A stretch of DNA of 64,000 nucleotides from Leptothrix cholodnii SP-6. GTDB taxonomy: Bacteria; Pseudomonadota; Gammaproteobacteria; Burkholderiales; Burkholderiaceae_C. The translations under genes and the position numbers were made by a program. Positions 7,563 through 16,208 of the stretch are shown one piece after another. The notes under the pieces were generated by a model. It had not been told where the DNA came from, searched no databases, and saw only the letters and a list, made by a program, of their open reading frames with translations. The DNA lies in NCBI RefSeq assembly GCF_000019785.1, contig NC_010524.1, positions 1,736,001-1,800,000 of the forward strand. Direction: 5' to 3'. The first letter of the stretch is position 1. Every line of letters starts with the position of its first letter.

Positions 7563-9830
7563 ATGAGCAGCGCGCCGCATGTCGAGGTCAGCAGCCTCTG
7601 GCCTCCCACCGGCACGTTGTCGGCCATCCCCGCACAGCAGGCCGACCGCCAGCGCGTCGAGATGCTCGTGCTGCAGGCGGTGCAGGCGCAGCCCTGGCTG
7701 ATGTGGCTGATCGCCGCGCTGGGCGCCTGGGTGCTGTCGTCGCTGGCGATGTGGCTGTCGCGCTTTCCCGGCCAGGTGGCCTCGCTCTGGTACATGAACG
7801 TGTGGGGCCTGGCGCTGCTGCTGCCGGTGCCGCGGCGCCAGTGGCCGGGCCTCCTGCTGGCCCTGGCCCTCGGCAATCTGGCGGCCAACCTGGCGTTCGG
7901 CGACAGCCTGCTGGAGGCGTTGCGCTACCTGCCGCCCAACCTGATCGAGATGCTGCTCGGCGCCTGGCTGCTGCGGGGCAGCGAGTCCTATCGGCGCATC
8001 GCGTCCAGCCCGGTCGACGGCCTGAAGGTGCTGCTGCGCGGCAGCTTGCTGCCGGTGCTGGCGGGGTCGGCGACCGCCGTGCTGACGCTCGGCTGGCAGG
8101 ACGATACGCCGCTGTTTCGCATCGCCCTGACCTGGTTCGAGAGCACGCTGGTCGGTTCGGTCACCTTGCTGCCGCTGGTGCTGGCCGTGCTGGCCGCCGA
8201 GCGGGGCGCCGTGCGACGCGACTTTGCCGATCCGCGCGCCTGGGCCTTTGCCCTGGTGAGTGTCGGCGTCGGCGTGTTCTGTCTGCTGCAGCTGCCGTTT
8301 CCGTTCGTCTATCTCACGCTGCCGCTGGTGCTGGCTGCGGTGCAGCTGCGCTTCATGGCGGTGGCCGCGCTGGTCTGGCTGATGGCGATGGTGGTGGGCA
8401 CGCTGATCGCGCAAGGGCTGTTCGTCGCGCCGCCGCAGACGGCCTACTGGCAGCAGCTGCTGGTCTATGCGCCGCTGCTGGCGGCCTTGTTGCCGCCCTT
8501 GCTGCTGGCCGCCGCGGTCGAGCAGGCGCGCAACCACCACGGCGAACTCTCGCGCAGCCGCGAGCGCCTGCGCACGCTCTACGAGCGCACGCCCGCGATG
8601 ATGGTGTCGACCGATCCGGACGGCCGCCTGCTGAGCGTGAGCCGGCTCTGGCTCGAGCGCATGGGGTTGCGGCGCGACGATGTCATCGGTCGCAAGCTGG
8701 TCGACTTCCTGGCGGCCGAATCACGCCGCCGCACGCTCACCCGCACCTGGCCCGATCTGCTGGCCGCCGGGCGCTGCCGCGACGTCGAGTACCGCCTGAT
8801 GCGCAGCGACGGCCAGCGCATCGACGTGCTGCTGTCGGCCACCACCGAGCGCGACGCCGACGGCCGCATCACGCGCACCCACGCGGTGCTCGAGGACATC
8901 ACCCGCAAGCGCCTGGCCGAGGAGCTGGAGGCCGAGCACGAGCGCAGCAAGGTCACGCTCGAGAGCATCGCCGACGCGGTGATCACCAGCGATCCGCAGG
9001 GCCGCATCCTCTATCTCAACCCGGTGGCCGTGACCATGATCGGCCAGCCCGAGGAGCAGGTGCGCGGCCGGCTCTATGGCGAGGTGCTGCGCCGCCGTGA
9101 TGTCGAGACCGGCGCCGAACTGCCCGACCCGGTCGCCCTGTGCCTGCACCAGCGCAAGCGCCTGGCCTTGCCGCAGCGTGTGCGGCTGGCCCATGCCGAA
9201 GGCAGCGAGCACGTGGTGCAGGAGTCGGTCTCGCCGATGTTCGCCGCGGGCGGGCAGCTGATCGGCGCGGTGGCGGTGATGCACGACGTGACCGAAGCGC
9301 ACCAGCTGGCGCTCAAGCTCGCGCACCGCGCGCAGCACGACGTGCTGACCGGCCTGCCGAATCGCCTGCTGCTGCACGACCGGCTGCACCAGGGCCTGCA
9401 ACTGGCGCGCCGCAACCGCACCGTGCTGGCGCTGATGTTCTTTGACCTGGACCGCTTCAAGGCCGTCAACGACAGCCACGGGCACGCCACCGGCGACGAA
9501 CTGCTGTGCCAGGTGGCCGATCGCCTGCTCAAGCAGCTGCGTGCCACCGACACTGCCTGCCGGCTCGGCGGCGACGAGTTCGTGGTGCTGCTGTCGCAGG
9601 TCGAGCAGGCGAGCGACGCCGGCGACGTGGCGACGCACCTGCTCGAAGCGCTGTGCAAGCCGTATCAGCTGGGCAAGCACCAGGCCGACATCAGCGCGAG
9701 CATCGGCATCGCGTGTTTCCCGCAGGACGGCACCGACGAGGCCACCCTGATGCGCAACGCCGATGCGGCCATGTACCAAGCCAAGCAGCAGGGCCGCAAC
9801 CGGGTGGTGTTCTTCAAGCGGCCCGATTGA
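7563..9830 (+). CDS. Diguanylate cyclase with MASE1-like membrane domain, two PAS domains and GGDEF
   Basis: This 755-residue membrane signalling protein makes cyclic di-GMP. About residues 45-325 form a polytopic membrane region resembling MASE1. Two PAS domains follow (near 335-455, beginning LYERTPAMMV, and 460-575, beginning LESIADAVI), then a GGDEF domain (about 590-755). The active-site GGDEF is intact at 669-673, and an inhibitory I-site RATD lies exactly five residues upstream, so product inhibition is likely. No EAL domain is present. The start is the ATG at 7563; the frame is open upstream into the end of rsmI. Its 3' end lies only nine bases from the end of convergent prlC. Confidence 0.92.
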   Translation: MSSAPHVEVSSLWPPTGTLSAIPAQQADRQRVEMLVLQAVQAQPWLMWLIAALGAWVLSSLAMWLSRFPGQVASLWYMNVWGLALLLPVPRRQWPGLLLALALGNLAANLAFGDSLLEALRYLPPNLIEMLLGAWLLRGSESYRRIASSPVDGLKVLLRGSLLPVLAGSATAVLTLGWQDDTPLFRIALTWFESTLVGSVTLLPLVLAVLAAERGAVRRDFADPRAWAFALVSVGVGVFCLLQLPFPFVYLTLPLVLAAVQLRFMAVAALVWLMAMVVGTLIAQGLFVAPPQTAYWQQLLVYAPLLAALLPPLLLAAAVEQARNHHGELSRSRERLRTLYERTPAMMVSTDPDGRLLSVSRLWLERMGLRRDDVIGRKLVDFLAAESRRRTLTRTWPDLLAAGRCRDVEYRLMRSDGQRIDVLLSATTERDADGRITRTHAVLEDITRKRLAEELEAEHERSKVTLESIADAVITSDPQGRILYLNPVAVTMIGQPEEQVRGRLYGEVLRRRDVETGAELPDPVALCLHQRKRLALPQRVRLAHAEGSEHVVQESVSPMFAAGGQLIGAVAVMHDVTEAHQLALKLAHRAQHDVLTGLPNRLLLHDRLHQGLQLARRNRTVLALMFFDLDRFKAVNDSHGHATGDELLCQVADRLLKQLRATDTACRLGGDEFVVLLSQVEQASDAGDVATHLLEALCKPYQLGKHQADISASIGIACFPQDGTDEATLMRNADAAMYQAKQQGRNRVVFFKRPD

Positions 9831-9839
9831 GCCGCTGCT

Positions 9840-11870
9840 TCAGGCGGCCATGCCCTGGTGGCGCAGCAGTGCGTCGATGCTGGGCTCGCGGCCGCGGAAG
9901 GCCTTGAAGTTGTCGATCGCATCGCGGGCGCTGCCGGCTTCGAGGATTTCCTGCCGGTAGCGCCGGCCGGTGTCGGCGTTGAACAGGCCTTCTTCCTCGA
10001 ACGCACCCCAGGCGTCGGCGCTCAGCACCTCGGCCCACTTGTAGCTGTAGTAGCCGGCCGCGTAGCCGCCCGCGAAGATGTGCGAGAAGGTGTGCTGGAA
10101 GCGGTTGAACGCGGGCGGCTTCATCACCGCCACCTCGTTGCGTACCGCGTCGACGACCTGCTGGATGCGACCGGCGGCGCCGGGCTCGGCGTGCAGCAGC
10201 ATGTCGAACAGCGAGAACTCCACCTGCCGCAGCGTCTGCATGCCGCTCTGGAAGTTCTTGGCGGCGGTCATCTTGTCGAACAGCTCGCGCGGCAGCGGCT
10301 CGCCGCTGTCGATGTGGGCGGTCAGCTGCTGCAGCACCTCCCACTCCCAGCAGAAGTTCTCCATGAACTGGCTCGGCAGCTCGACCGCGTCCCACTCGAC
10401 ACCGCTGATGCCCGACACGCCCAGCTCGTCCACCTGCGTGAGCATGTGGTGCAGGCCGTGGCCGAACTCGTGGAACAGCGTCTGCACCTCGTCGTGCGTC
10501 AGCAGCGCGGGCTTGCCGTCGGCGGGCGCGGTGAAGTTGCACACCAGGTGCGCCACCGGCGTCTGCAGCTGGCCGTCGTCGGGGCGCAGCCAGCGGCCGC
10601 GCACGTCGTCCATCCAGGCGCCCGGGCGCTTGCCGGGGCGCGCGTAGGGGTCGAGGTAGAACTGACCGACCAGAGCGCCTGCGCGCTCGATGCGGTAGAA
10701 GCGCACCGACTCGTGCCACACCGGCGCGCTGTCGGGGCGGATCGCCACCTCGAACAGCGTCTCGATGATGCGGAACAGCCCGGCCAGCACCTTGGGCTCG
10801 GTGAAGTACTGCTTGACGGCCTGGTCGCTGAAGGCATAACGCGCCTCCTTGAGCTTCTCGCTGGCGTAGGCGCTGTCCCAGGATTGCAGATCGGCCAGTC
10901 CCAGTTCACGGGCAGCGAACTCGCGCAGTTCGGCCAGATCGCGCTCGGCAAACGGCCGCGCGCGGCGCGCCAGGTCGCGCAGGAAATCGGTGACCTGCTT
11001 CGGGTCGTGCGCCATCTTGGGCACCAGCGACAGCTCGGCGTAGTTGGCGTAGCCCAGCAGCGCGGCCTCTTCGTGGCGCAGGCGCAGGATGTCGGCCATC
11101 ACGGCGCTGTTGTCGCGCTCGGCCGGGCCGGTTTCGCAGGCACGCGTGACGTAGGCGGTGTACAGGCACTCGCGCACGGTGCGGTCGTCGGCGTACTGCA
11201 TCACCGGCAGGTAGGCCGGCATGTGCAGCGTCAGCTTGTGGCCGTCGCGGCCGTCTTTCTCGGCTGCGGCGCGGGTGGCACTCAACACGTCGGCGGGCAC
11301 GCCGGCCAGTTCGTCGGTGCTGACGAACAGCGCGTAGCCGTCGGTGGCGTCGAGCACGTGTTCGGAGAACTTCTGCGACAGCAGCGCCTGCTCTTCCTGG
11401 ATCTGCGCGTGGCGTGTCTTGGCCTCGCCCTGCAGCTCGGCGCCACCGAGCACGAAGTCGCGCAGGCTGTGCTTGAGCTCCTGCTGACGGGCCTTGTTCA
11501 GCTGCGCCGCAGCCGGGCTGGCCGCGACCGCCTTGTACTTGGCGTAGAGCCGCTCGTCGGCACCCAGGCGGGTGTAGAAGTCGGTGATCGCCGGCAGCTT
11601 GTCGTTGAACGCGGCGCGCAGCTCGGGCGTGTCCATCACGCCCTTGAGGTGGCCGACCGCGCCCCAGGCCCGGCCCAGCCGCTCGGTCGGTACCGACAGC
11701 ACGCGCGACAGCGCCTCGTATTCGGCCGGCGTCTGCTCGCTCACGGCGGCTTCGAGCGCGGCTTCAGCCTGCGCCAGCAGCGTGTCGATCGCGGGGCCGA
11801 CGTGTTCGGGACGGATCGCATCGAAGGCGGGCAGGGCGCCCGCGTTCAGCAAGGGGTTGGAGTGGTTCAT
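9840..11870 (-). CDS. prlC: Oligopeptidase A, M3 family zinc metallopeptidase
   Basis: This 676-residue cytoplasmic metallopeptidase has the zinc-binding motif HEFGH at residues 467-471, followed by further conserved residues (GLHHML, then [18 protein letters not shown], which supplies the third ligand). The length matches E. coli OpdA/PrlC (680 residues), which degrades short peptides including cleaved signal peptides. The N-terminus ([20 protein letters not shown]) is also typical. It overlaps the upstream folD stop by four bases (ATGA), so the two are probably co-translated. There is no obvious terminator in the nine bases before the convergent diguanylate cyclase gene. Confidence 0.94.
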   Translation of the reverse strand: MNHSNPLLNAGALPAFDAIRPEHVGPAIDTLLAQAEAALEAAVSEQTPAEYEALSRVLSVPTERLGRAWGAVGHLKGVMDTPELRAAFNDKLPAITDFYTRLGADERLYAKYKAVAASPAAAQLNKARQQELKHSLRDFVLGGAELQGEAKTRHAQIQEEQALLSQKFSEHVLDATDGYALFVSTDELAGVPADVLSATRAAAEKDGRDGHKLTLHMPAYLPVMQYADDRTVRECLYTAYVTRACETGPAERDNSAVMADILRLRHEEAALLGYANYAELSLVPKMAHDPKQVTDFLRDLARRARPFAERDLAELREFAARELGLADLQSWDSAYASEKLKEARYAFSDQAVKQYFTEPKVLAGLFRIIETLFEVAIRPDSAPVWHESVRFYRIERAGALVGQFYLDPYARPGKRPGAWMDDVRGRWLRPDDGQLQTPVAHLVCNFTAPADGKPALLTHDEVQTLFHEFGHGLHHMLTQVDELGVSGISGVEWDAVELPSQFMENFCWEWEVLQQLTAHIDSGEPLPRELFDKMTAAKNFQSGMQTLRQVEFSLFDMLLHAEPGAAGRIQQVVDAVRNEVAVMKPPAFNRFQHTFSHIFAGGYAAGYYSYKWAEVLSADAWGAFEEEGLFNADTGRRYRQEILEAGSARDAIDNFKAFRGREPSIDALLRHQGMAA

Positions 11871-12730
11871 GCGCGTTGGGCGGCGGCCCGTTCGGCCGCT
11901 TCGATCGTGTTGACCAGCAGCATTGTGATGGTCATCGGGCCGACCCCGCCCGGCACGGGGGTGATCCAGCTCGCGACCTCCTTGACGCCGTCGAAATCGA
12001 CGTCGCCGCAGAGCTTGCCTTCATCGTTGCGGTTCATGCCGACGTCGATCACCACCGCGCCGGGCTTGACCATCTCGGCGGTCAGCACGTTGCGCTTGCC
12101 GACCGCGGCCACCACCACGTCGGCCTGGCGCGTGTGATGGCCCAGATCGGCGGTACCGCTGTGGCAGACCGTGACGGTGGCGTTGGCCGCCAGCAGCATC
12201 ATCGCCATCGGCTTGCCGACGATGTTGCTGCGCCCGATCACCACGGCGTGTTTGCCGCGCAGGTCTTTCATGCCGATCGATTCGAGCATCTTCATGCAGC
12301 CGTAGGGCGTGCAGGCCTTGAAGCCCGTTTCACCGACCATCAGCGCGCCGGCGCTGGCGACGTGGAAGCCGTCGACGTCCTTGAGCGGCGAGATCGCCTC
12401 GATCACCGCGTGGTCGTCGATGTGCCCGGGCAGCGGCAGCTGCACCAGGATGCCGTGGATGGTCGGGTCGTTGTTGAGCGCGTCGATGCGGGCCAGCAGC
12501 TCGGCCTCGGTCATCGTCGCCTCGTATTTCTCGAGCACCGAATGCAGGCCGGCGTCGGCGCAGGCCTTGACCTTGTTGCGCACGTAGACCGCGCTGGCCG
12601 GGTTCTCGCCCACCAGGATCACCGCCAGGCCGGGGCGGTGGCCGCCTTCGGTCAGCGCGGCGGCGCGTTGCGCCACTTCGGCGCGGATCTGGCGGGACAG
12701 CGCATTGCCGTCGATCAGTTGTGCGGTCAT
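11867..12730 (-). CDS. folD: Bifunctional methylenetetrahydrofolate dehydrogenase / methenyltetrahydrofolate cyclohydrolase
   Basis: FolD interconverts 5,10-methylene-, methenyl- and 10-formyl-tetrahydrofolate, supplying one-carbon units for purines and formyl-Met-tRNA. The 287-residue protein has the catalytic YVRNK motif near residue 50, the GRSNIVGKP nucleotide-binding loop and the C-terminal signature [10 protein letters not shown]. Length and start match the family. It lies 104 bases downstream of a two-component response regulator, with a hairpin between them, and its stop overlaps the prlC start by four bases. Confidence 0.96.
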   Translation of the reverse strand: MTAQLIDGNALSRQIRAEVAQRAAALTEGGHRPGLAVILVGENPASAVYVRNKVKACADAGLHSVLEKYEATMTEAELLARIDALNNDPTIHGILVQLPLPGHIDDHAVIEAISPLKDVDGFHVASAGALMVGETGFKACTPYGCMKMLESIGMKDLRGKHAVVIGRSNIVGKPMAMMLLAANATVTVCHSGTADLGHHTRQADVVVAAVGKRNVLTAEMVKPGAVVIDVGMNRNDEGKLCGDVDFDGVKEVASWITPVPGGVGPMTITMLLVNTIEAAERAAAQRA

Positions 12731-12793
12731 GTCGGTCGGTCTCGGTGGAGCGTTTCAGGGGATGGGAGTAAAAAAAGCGCGCGTATCAAAACA

Positions 12794-12820
12794 CGAAAGG
12801 CCGCATGTAGCGGCCTTTCG
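12794..12820 (-). terminator. Hairpin downstream of the response regulator gene
   Basis: A perfect 11-base-pair stem (CGAAAGGCCGC with its complement, loop ATGTA) lies about 15 bases past the stop of the minus-strand response regulator. Read on that strand, it is followed by TGTTTTGAT and then, further on, by a run of seven T at 12770-12776. This is a plausible intrinsic terminator separating the two-component pair from folD. Confidence 0.65.
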
Positions 12821-12834
12821 TTGCGCAAGGAGGA

Positions 12835-13458
12835 TCAGACCTTGGCGGCGGCTCCGAGCGCGATCTTGAGCAGGTCGGCCACCGTGTTGGCGTTGAGCTT
12901 TTCCATGATGTTGGCGCGGTGCGCCTCGACCGTCTTGATGCTGATGCCCAGGTCGTCGGCGATCTGCTTGTTGAGACGGCCGGCGACGATGCGCTCGAGC
13001 ACCTGGGCCTCGCGGGTGGTCAGGCGCGCCAGCAGGGCGTCGCGGCTGGCCTGTTCCTGGTAGTGCGAGAAGCTGCTGCGGGCGCGGTCGAGCATGCGCT
13101 CGACCAGGGTCACCAGCTCGTCTTCCTTGAAGGGTTTCTCGATGAAGTCCTCGGCGCCCTTCTTCATCGTCGTGACCGCCATCGGCACGTCACCGTGGCC
13201 GGTGATGAAGACGATCGGCAGCGGGCTCTTGCGCTCGAGCAGGCGATCCTGCAGTTCGAGGCCGGTCATGCCGTCCATGCGGATGTCGGCGATCAGGCAG
13301 GCCACCTCGCGCGGGTCGAAGCGCGACAGGAAGGCCTCGGCCGAGTCGAAGCACTTGACGCGATAGTCCTTGCCCTCGAGCAGCCACTGCAGCGAATCTC
13401 TGACGGCTTCGTCATCGTCGACGATATAGACCGTCCCCTTTTTCGGAATCAGGCTCAT
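12835..13458 (-). CDS. FixJ-type response regulator
   Basis: This 207-residue regulator has a receiver domain with acidic residues VDDDE near 13-17, phosphoacceptor Asp near 58 (LIADIRMDG), Thr in ITGHGD and Lys in EKPF. This is the canonical FixJ/TtrR pattern. The C-terminal LuxR-type helix-turn-helix begins LTTREAQVLERIVAG and continues IKTVEAHRANIMEKL. The ATG at 13458 is chosen because upstream in-frame sequence is antisense-like and lies within the kinase gene. Its start overlaps the kinase stop by four bases (ATGA), so kinase and regulator are a coupled pair. The pair is divergent from aceE, which makes control of the pyruvate dehydrogenase operon a reasonable but unproven idea. Confidence 0.92.
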   Translation of the reverse strand: MSLIPKKGTVYIVDDDEAVRDSLQWLLEGKDYRVKCFDSAEAFLSRFDPREVACLIADIRMDGMTGLELQDRLLERKSPLPIVFITGHGDVPMAVTTMKKGAEDFIEKPFKEDELVTLVERMLDRARSSFSHYQEQASRDALLARLTTREAQVLERIVAGRLNKQIADDLGISIKTVEAHRANIMEKLNANTVADLLKIALGAAAKV

Positions 13459-15995
13459 GAAGGCTCGCTGGATTTGTTGGACTCGAGGACCATCGGCAAC
13501 GGTGCGCTCACGGGCAGCAGCACGGTGAAACGACAGCCCACCACGGTCTCGGAATTGTAGAGGTTCTCCGCCTTGATCCTGCCCTTGTGCGACTCGATGA
13601 TCGAGCGGCACAGGGACAGCCCGATGCCCAGGCCTTCGGTCTTGGTCGAGAAGAAGGCTTCGTAGAGCCGATTGATCACTTCCTCTTTCAGACCGGGGCC
13701 GGTATCGGTCACGCTGAACTCGATCACGCCCCCGAGTTCGGGCGTGTGCTTGGGCACCACGCGCAGCTCGATGTTGCGACGCTTGGGCGGCATCTGGGCG
13801 CTGTCGATCGCCTCGGCGGCGTTCTTGATCAGGTTGAGCAGCACCTGCTCGATCAGGATCGGGTCGACCTGCAGCACCGGCAGGCGCCGCGCCACATAGG
13901 TCTGCAGCGAGACGTTGCGCCGGCGCAGCTCGATGCCGGCGAGCTCGAGCGTGTCGTCGACGATGTCGGTGGCGTGCGCGGCCTGGCGCTGCGGCTCGCT
14001 GCGTTTCACGAAGGCGCGGATGCGGTGGATGATCTGGCCGGCGCGGTGCGCCTGGCGGGCGGTCTTCTCGAGTGCGCCGAGCAGTTCCTCGTCGTTGAGC
14101 TTGCCCGCCTTCAGTCGCGTGATGATGCCGCTGCAGTAGTTGGCGATCGCTGCCAGCGGCTGGTTCAGTTCGTGCGCCACCGACGACGCCATCTCGCCCA
14201 TCGTCACCAGCCGGCTCGTCACCTGGGCGCGTTCGGCCTGCTGGGCCGAGAGCTCTTCCATGCGGCGGCGCGCGGTGATGTCGGTGGCGATCAGCATCTG
14301 CGCCAGCCGGCCGTCGGTCCACTGCAGGTAGCGGGCGCGCACGTCGAACCACTTCTGCAGCGAGTCGACGTAGACCTCGCGGGTGTCGGCGCTCACGTCG
14401 GTGAGTTCGGCGGTCGGCAGGCCCGACAGGCCGTCGACATCGTCCTCGACATGGCCGCCGCTGTTGTTGGCGGCCTGCATGCCGGCCAGCTGGGCATGCC
14501 AGTGCGCGTCGGCGCCGAACCACAGCCGGTACGAGCGGTTGGCGAACAGCAGCTCGCCGTGCTGCACCGACAGCACCGAGACCGCCGCGTCCAGCCCTTC
14601 GAGCACGGTGGTGAAGCGTTCGTGCGAGGCGGTCAGCTGGTCGCGGATGCGCTTGGCCTCGGTGATGTTGGTCATCGAGGTCATCCAGCCGGTCTGCTGG
14701 CCGCGCGCGTCGATCAGCGGCGACACGTACATGCGGGCGTCGAACTGCGTGCCGTCGCGGCGCAGCACGCGCACCTCGATGCCCCCGGCCGGGCTGCGGC
14801 CGGCGAGTTCCTGCTGCAGCAGGCGGTTGCTCTCCTCGAGGCGGTCGTGCGGCCAGTGCGGGTAGGGCGGCAGGCGGCCGATCAGCTCGGCCTCGCTGAA
14901 GCCGGTCATCGCGCAGAAGGCCGGGTTGACGTAGGTGATGCGGCCTTCCTGGTCCATCGCCCGCATGCCCGTCAGCATGGAGTTTTCCATCGCCCGGCGG
15001 AAGTTGGTCTCCTGCACCAGCGCGCCCTGGATCTGCAGCCGGCGGCGCATGTGGCGCCAGGTGCCCAGCAGCATCCAGACGGTCAGCACCGACAGCGACA
15101 GCACCATCCAGAACAGCGTGTTGCCGATCAGCCCGAACGAGGTGCGGTAGCCCTCGCCGCGCAGCGTGGTGCCGTGGCCGACCGGGGCGAACGCGACGTC
15201 GTAGATCAGCTTGGCGCGCACCCGCCCGGGCTGGCTGGCCATGGTGCTGGCGAGCACGTTGTCGTTGGTGTCGAGCAGGCTGATGACGTGGCGGCGCGAG
15301 ACGTCGGGCGGCACGAAATAGCGCAGCAGCGCCTCGATCGAATACTCGGCCACCAGCGTGCCGGCGAAGGCGCCGTGGTCGATCAGCGGCACGTGCACCT
15401 GGAACACGATCAGGTGCTCGTCGTGCCGGAACGGCCGCGAGTAGACCGGCAGGCGCAGCTCGCGGGCGTCGTCGAACGCCACCTGGGTGGCCTGCGGCTT
15501 GCCGAGCTCGCCGGTCTGATTGGTGGTGGGCATGGCCAGGCGCGGCATCGCCGCCGCGAGGTCGGGCGCCACGTGGCGCGCCACCACCTGCTGGGTCGAG
15601 CCGAGCCAGCTGATGCCGACGATCTCCGGGCGGCTGCGCACCAGGCTCGCGCTCTGCGACAGGAATTCGTCGCGGTCGGTGGCGCGTGTCATGACCTCGC
15701 GCGCGATGCGCACCAGCTGTTCCTGGTTCTCGATCAGGCGCAGGCGGATCTGCTGCTGCACCAGTTCGGCGTCGCGCTTGACCGACTCGACTTCCCGCTC
15801 GACTTCCTCATTGCGCAAGTACCAGAACGCCGCGACGATCGCGGCCAGGAACAGCAGCACCGACAGCAGCGGCGCCAAAGTAGCCACGCGATCCTGACGT
15901 GACGGTGACAGGCGTCGCCACCACGTCCAGAACAGCCGCTGGGGTCGGCTGCGAGCCGCTTGGTGCAAGCGTTTTGTCTGAGAACTGGTATCCAT
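13455..15995 (-). CDS. PAS-domain sensor histidine kinase, membrane-bound
   Basis: This 846-residue kinase has a transmembrane helix near residues 40-60, a periplasmic sensor region (about 65-285) and a second helix near 290-310. Two PAS domains follow (about 330-450 with ITYVNPAFCAMTGFSEAELIG, and 460-590). The dimerisation/phosphoacceptor domain has MGEMASSVAHELNQPLAAIA, with the phosphorylated His in AHELNQPL. The ATPase domain has an N-box (LNLIKNAAEAI) and GLGIGLSL. This kinase subtype resembles DctB/FixL-like enzymes. The downstream FixJ-type regulator overlaps by four bases and is certainly its partner. The signal sensed is not evident; the periplasmic domain shows no recognisable motif. 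Confidence 0.93.
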   Translation of the reverse strand: MDTSSQTKRLHQAARSRPQRLFWTWWRRLSPSRQDRVATLAPLLSVLLFLAAIVAAFWYLRNEEVEREVESVKRDAELVQQQIRLRLIENQEQLVRIAREVMTRATDRDEFLSQSASLVRSRPEIVGISWLGSTQQVVARHVAPDLAAAMPRLAMPTTNQTGELGKPQATQVAFDDARELRLPVYSRPFRHDEHLIVFQVHVPLIDHGAFAGTLVAEYSIEALLRYFVPPDVSRRHVISLLDTNDNVLASTMASQPGRVRAKLIYDVAFAPVGHGTTLRGEGYRTSFGLIGNTLFWMVLSLSVLTVWMLLGTWRHMRRRLQIQGALVQETNFRRAMENSMLTGMRAMDQEGRITYVNPAFCAMTGFSEAELIGRLPPYPHWPHDRLEESNRLLQQELAGRSPAGGIEVRVLRRDGTQFDARMYVSPLIDARGQQTGWMTSMTNITEAKRIRDQLTASHERFTTVLEGLDAAVSVLSVQHGELLFANRSYRLWFGADAHWHAQLAGMQAANNSGGHVEDDVDGLSGLPTAELTDVSADTREVYVDSLQKWFDVRARYLQWTDGRLAQMLIATDITARRRMEELSAQQAERAQVTSRLVTMGEMASSVAHELNQPLAAIANYCSGIITRLKAGKLNDEELLGALEKTARQAHRAGQIIHRIRAFVKRSEPQRQAAHATDIVDDTLELAGIELRRRNVSLQTYVARRLPVLQVDPILIEQVLLNLIKNAAEAIDSAQMPPKRRNIELRVVPKHTPELGGVIEFSVTDTGPGLKEEVINRLYEAFFSTKTEGLGIGLSLCRSIIESHKGRIKAENLYNSETVVGCRFTVLLPVSAPLPMVLESNKSSEPS

Positions 15996-16077
15996 GGATG
16001 GATTATCCGTGGCGACTGCGCGACGCTCTGCGGACGTGCCGTGCGACCCCGTCGGGACGCACGATCGTTCTTTGTAA

Positions 16078-16119
16078 TTTCATATTATGAAAGTGATGCG
16101 CACGATTTGAAATTTGAAT
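16078..16119. promoter_or_regulatory. AT-rich palindrome and tandem repeat upstream of aceE, candidate operator
   Basis: Between the divergent kinase gene and aceE lies an AT-rich patch in otherwise GC-rich DNA. It contains a perfect 15-base inverted repeat (TTTCATATTATGAAA, 16078-16092) and, 13 bases further on, a tandem pair of ATTTGAA units (16105-16118) ending in TC. Such symmetric sites commonly bind dimeric regulators. Whether the adjacent FixJ-type regulator, a PdhR-like GntR protein or another factor binds here cannot be decided from sequence. Confidence 0.45.
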
Positions 16120-16208
16120 CGGGTTGTGCAACACTGCGCGGCCACGCCCCGGAAGGGGTGGCGATCCCGCGCGTAGCGGGTCCGTGACAAGCAGCTCCAG
16201 GAGACACC

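Noticed and set aside
9858..12137. A 759-codon plus-strand open frame opposite prlC and folD
   Set aside because: Antisense to two well-identified genes and crosses their junction; Gln/His/Val/Ala-rich composition is typical of a shadow.
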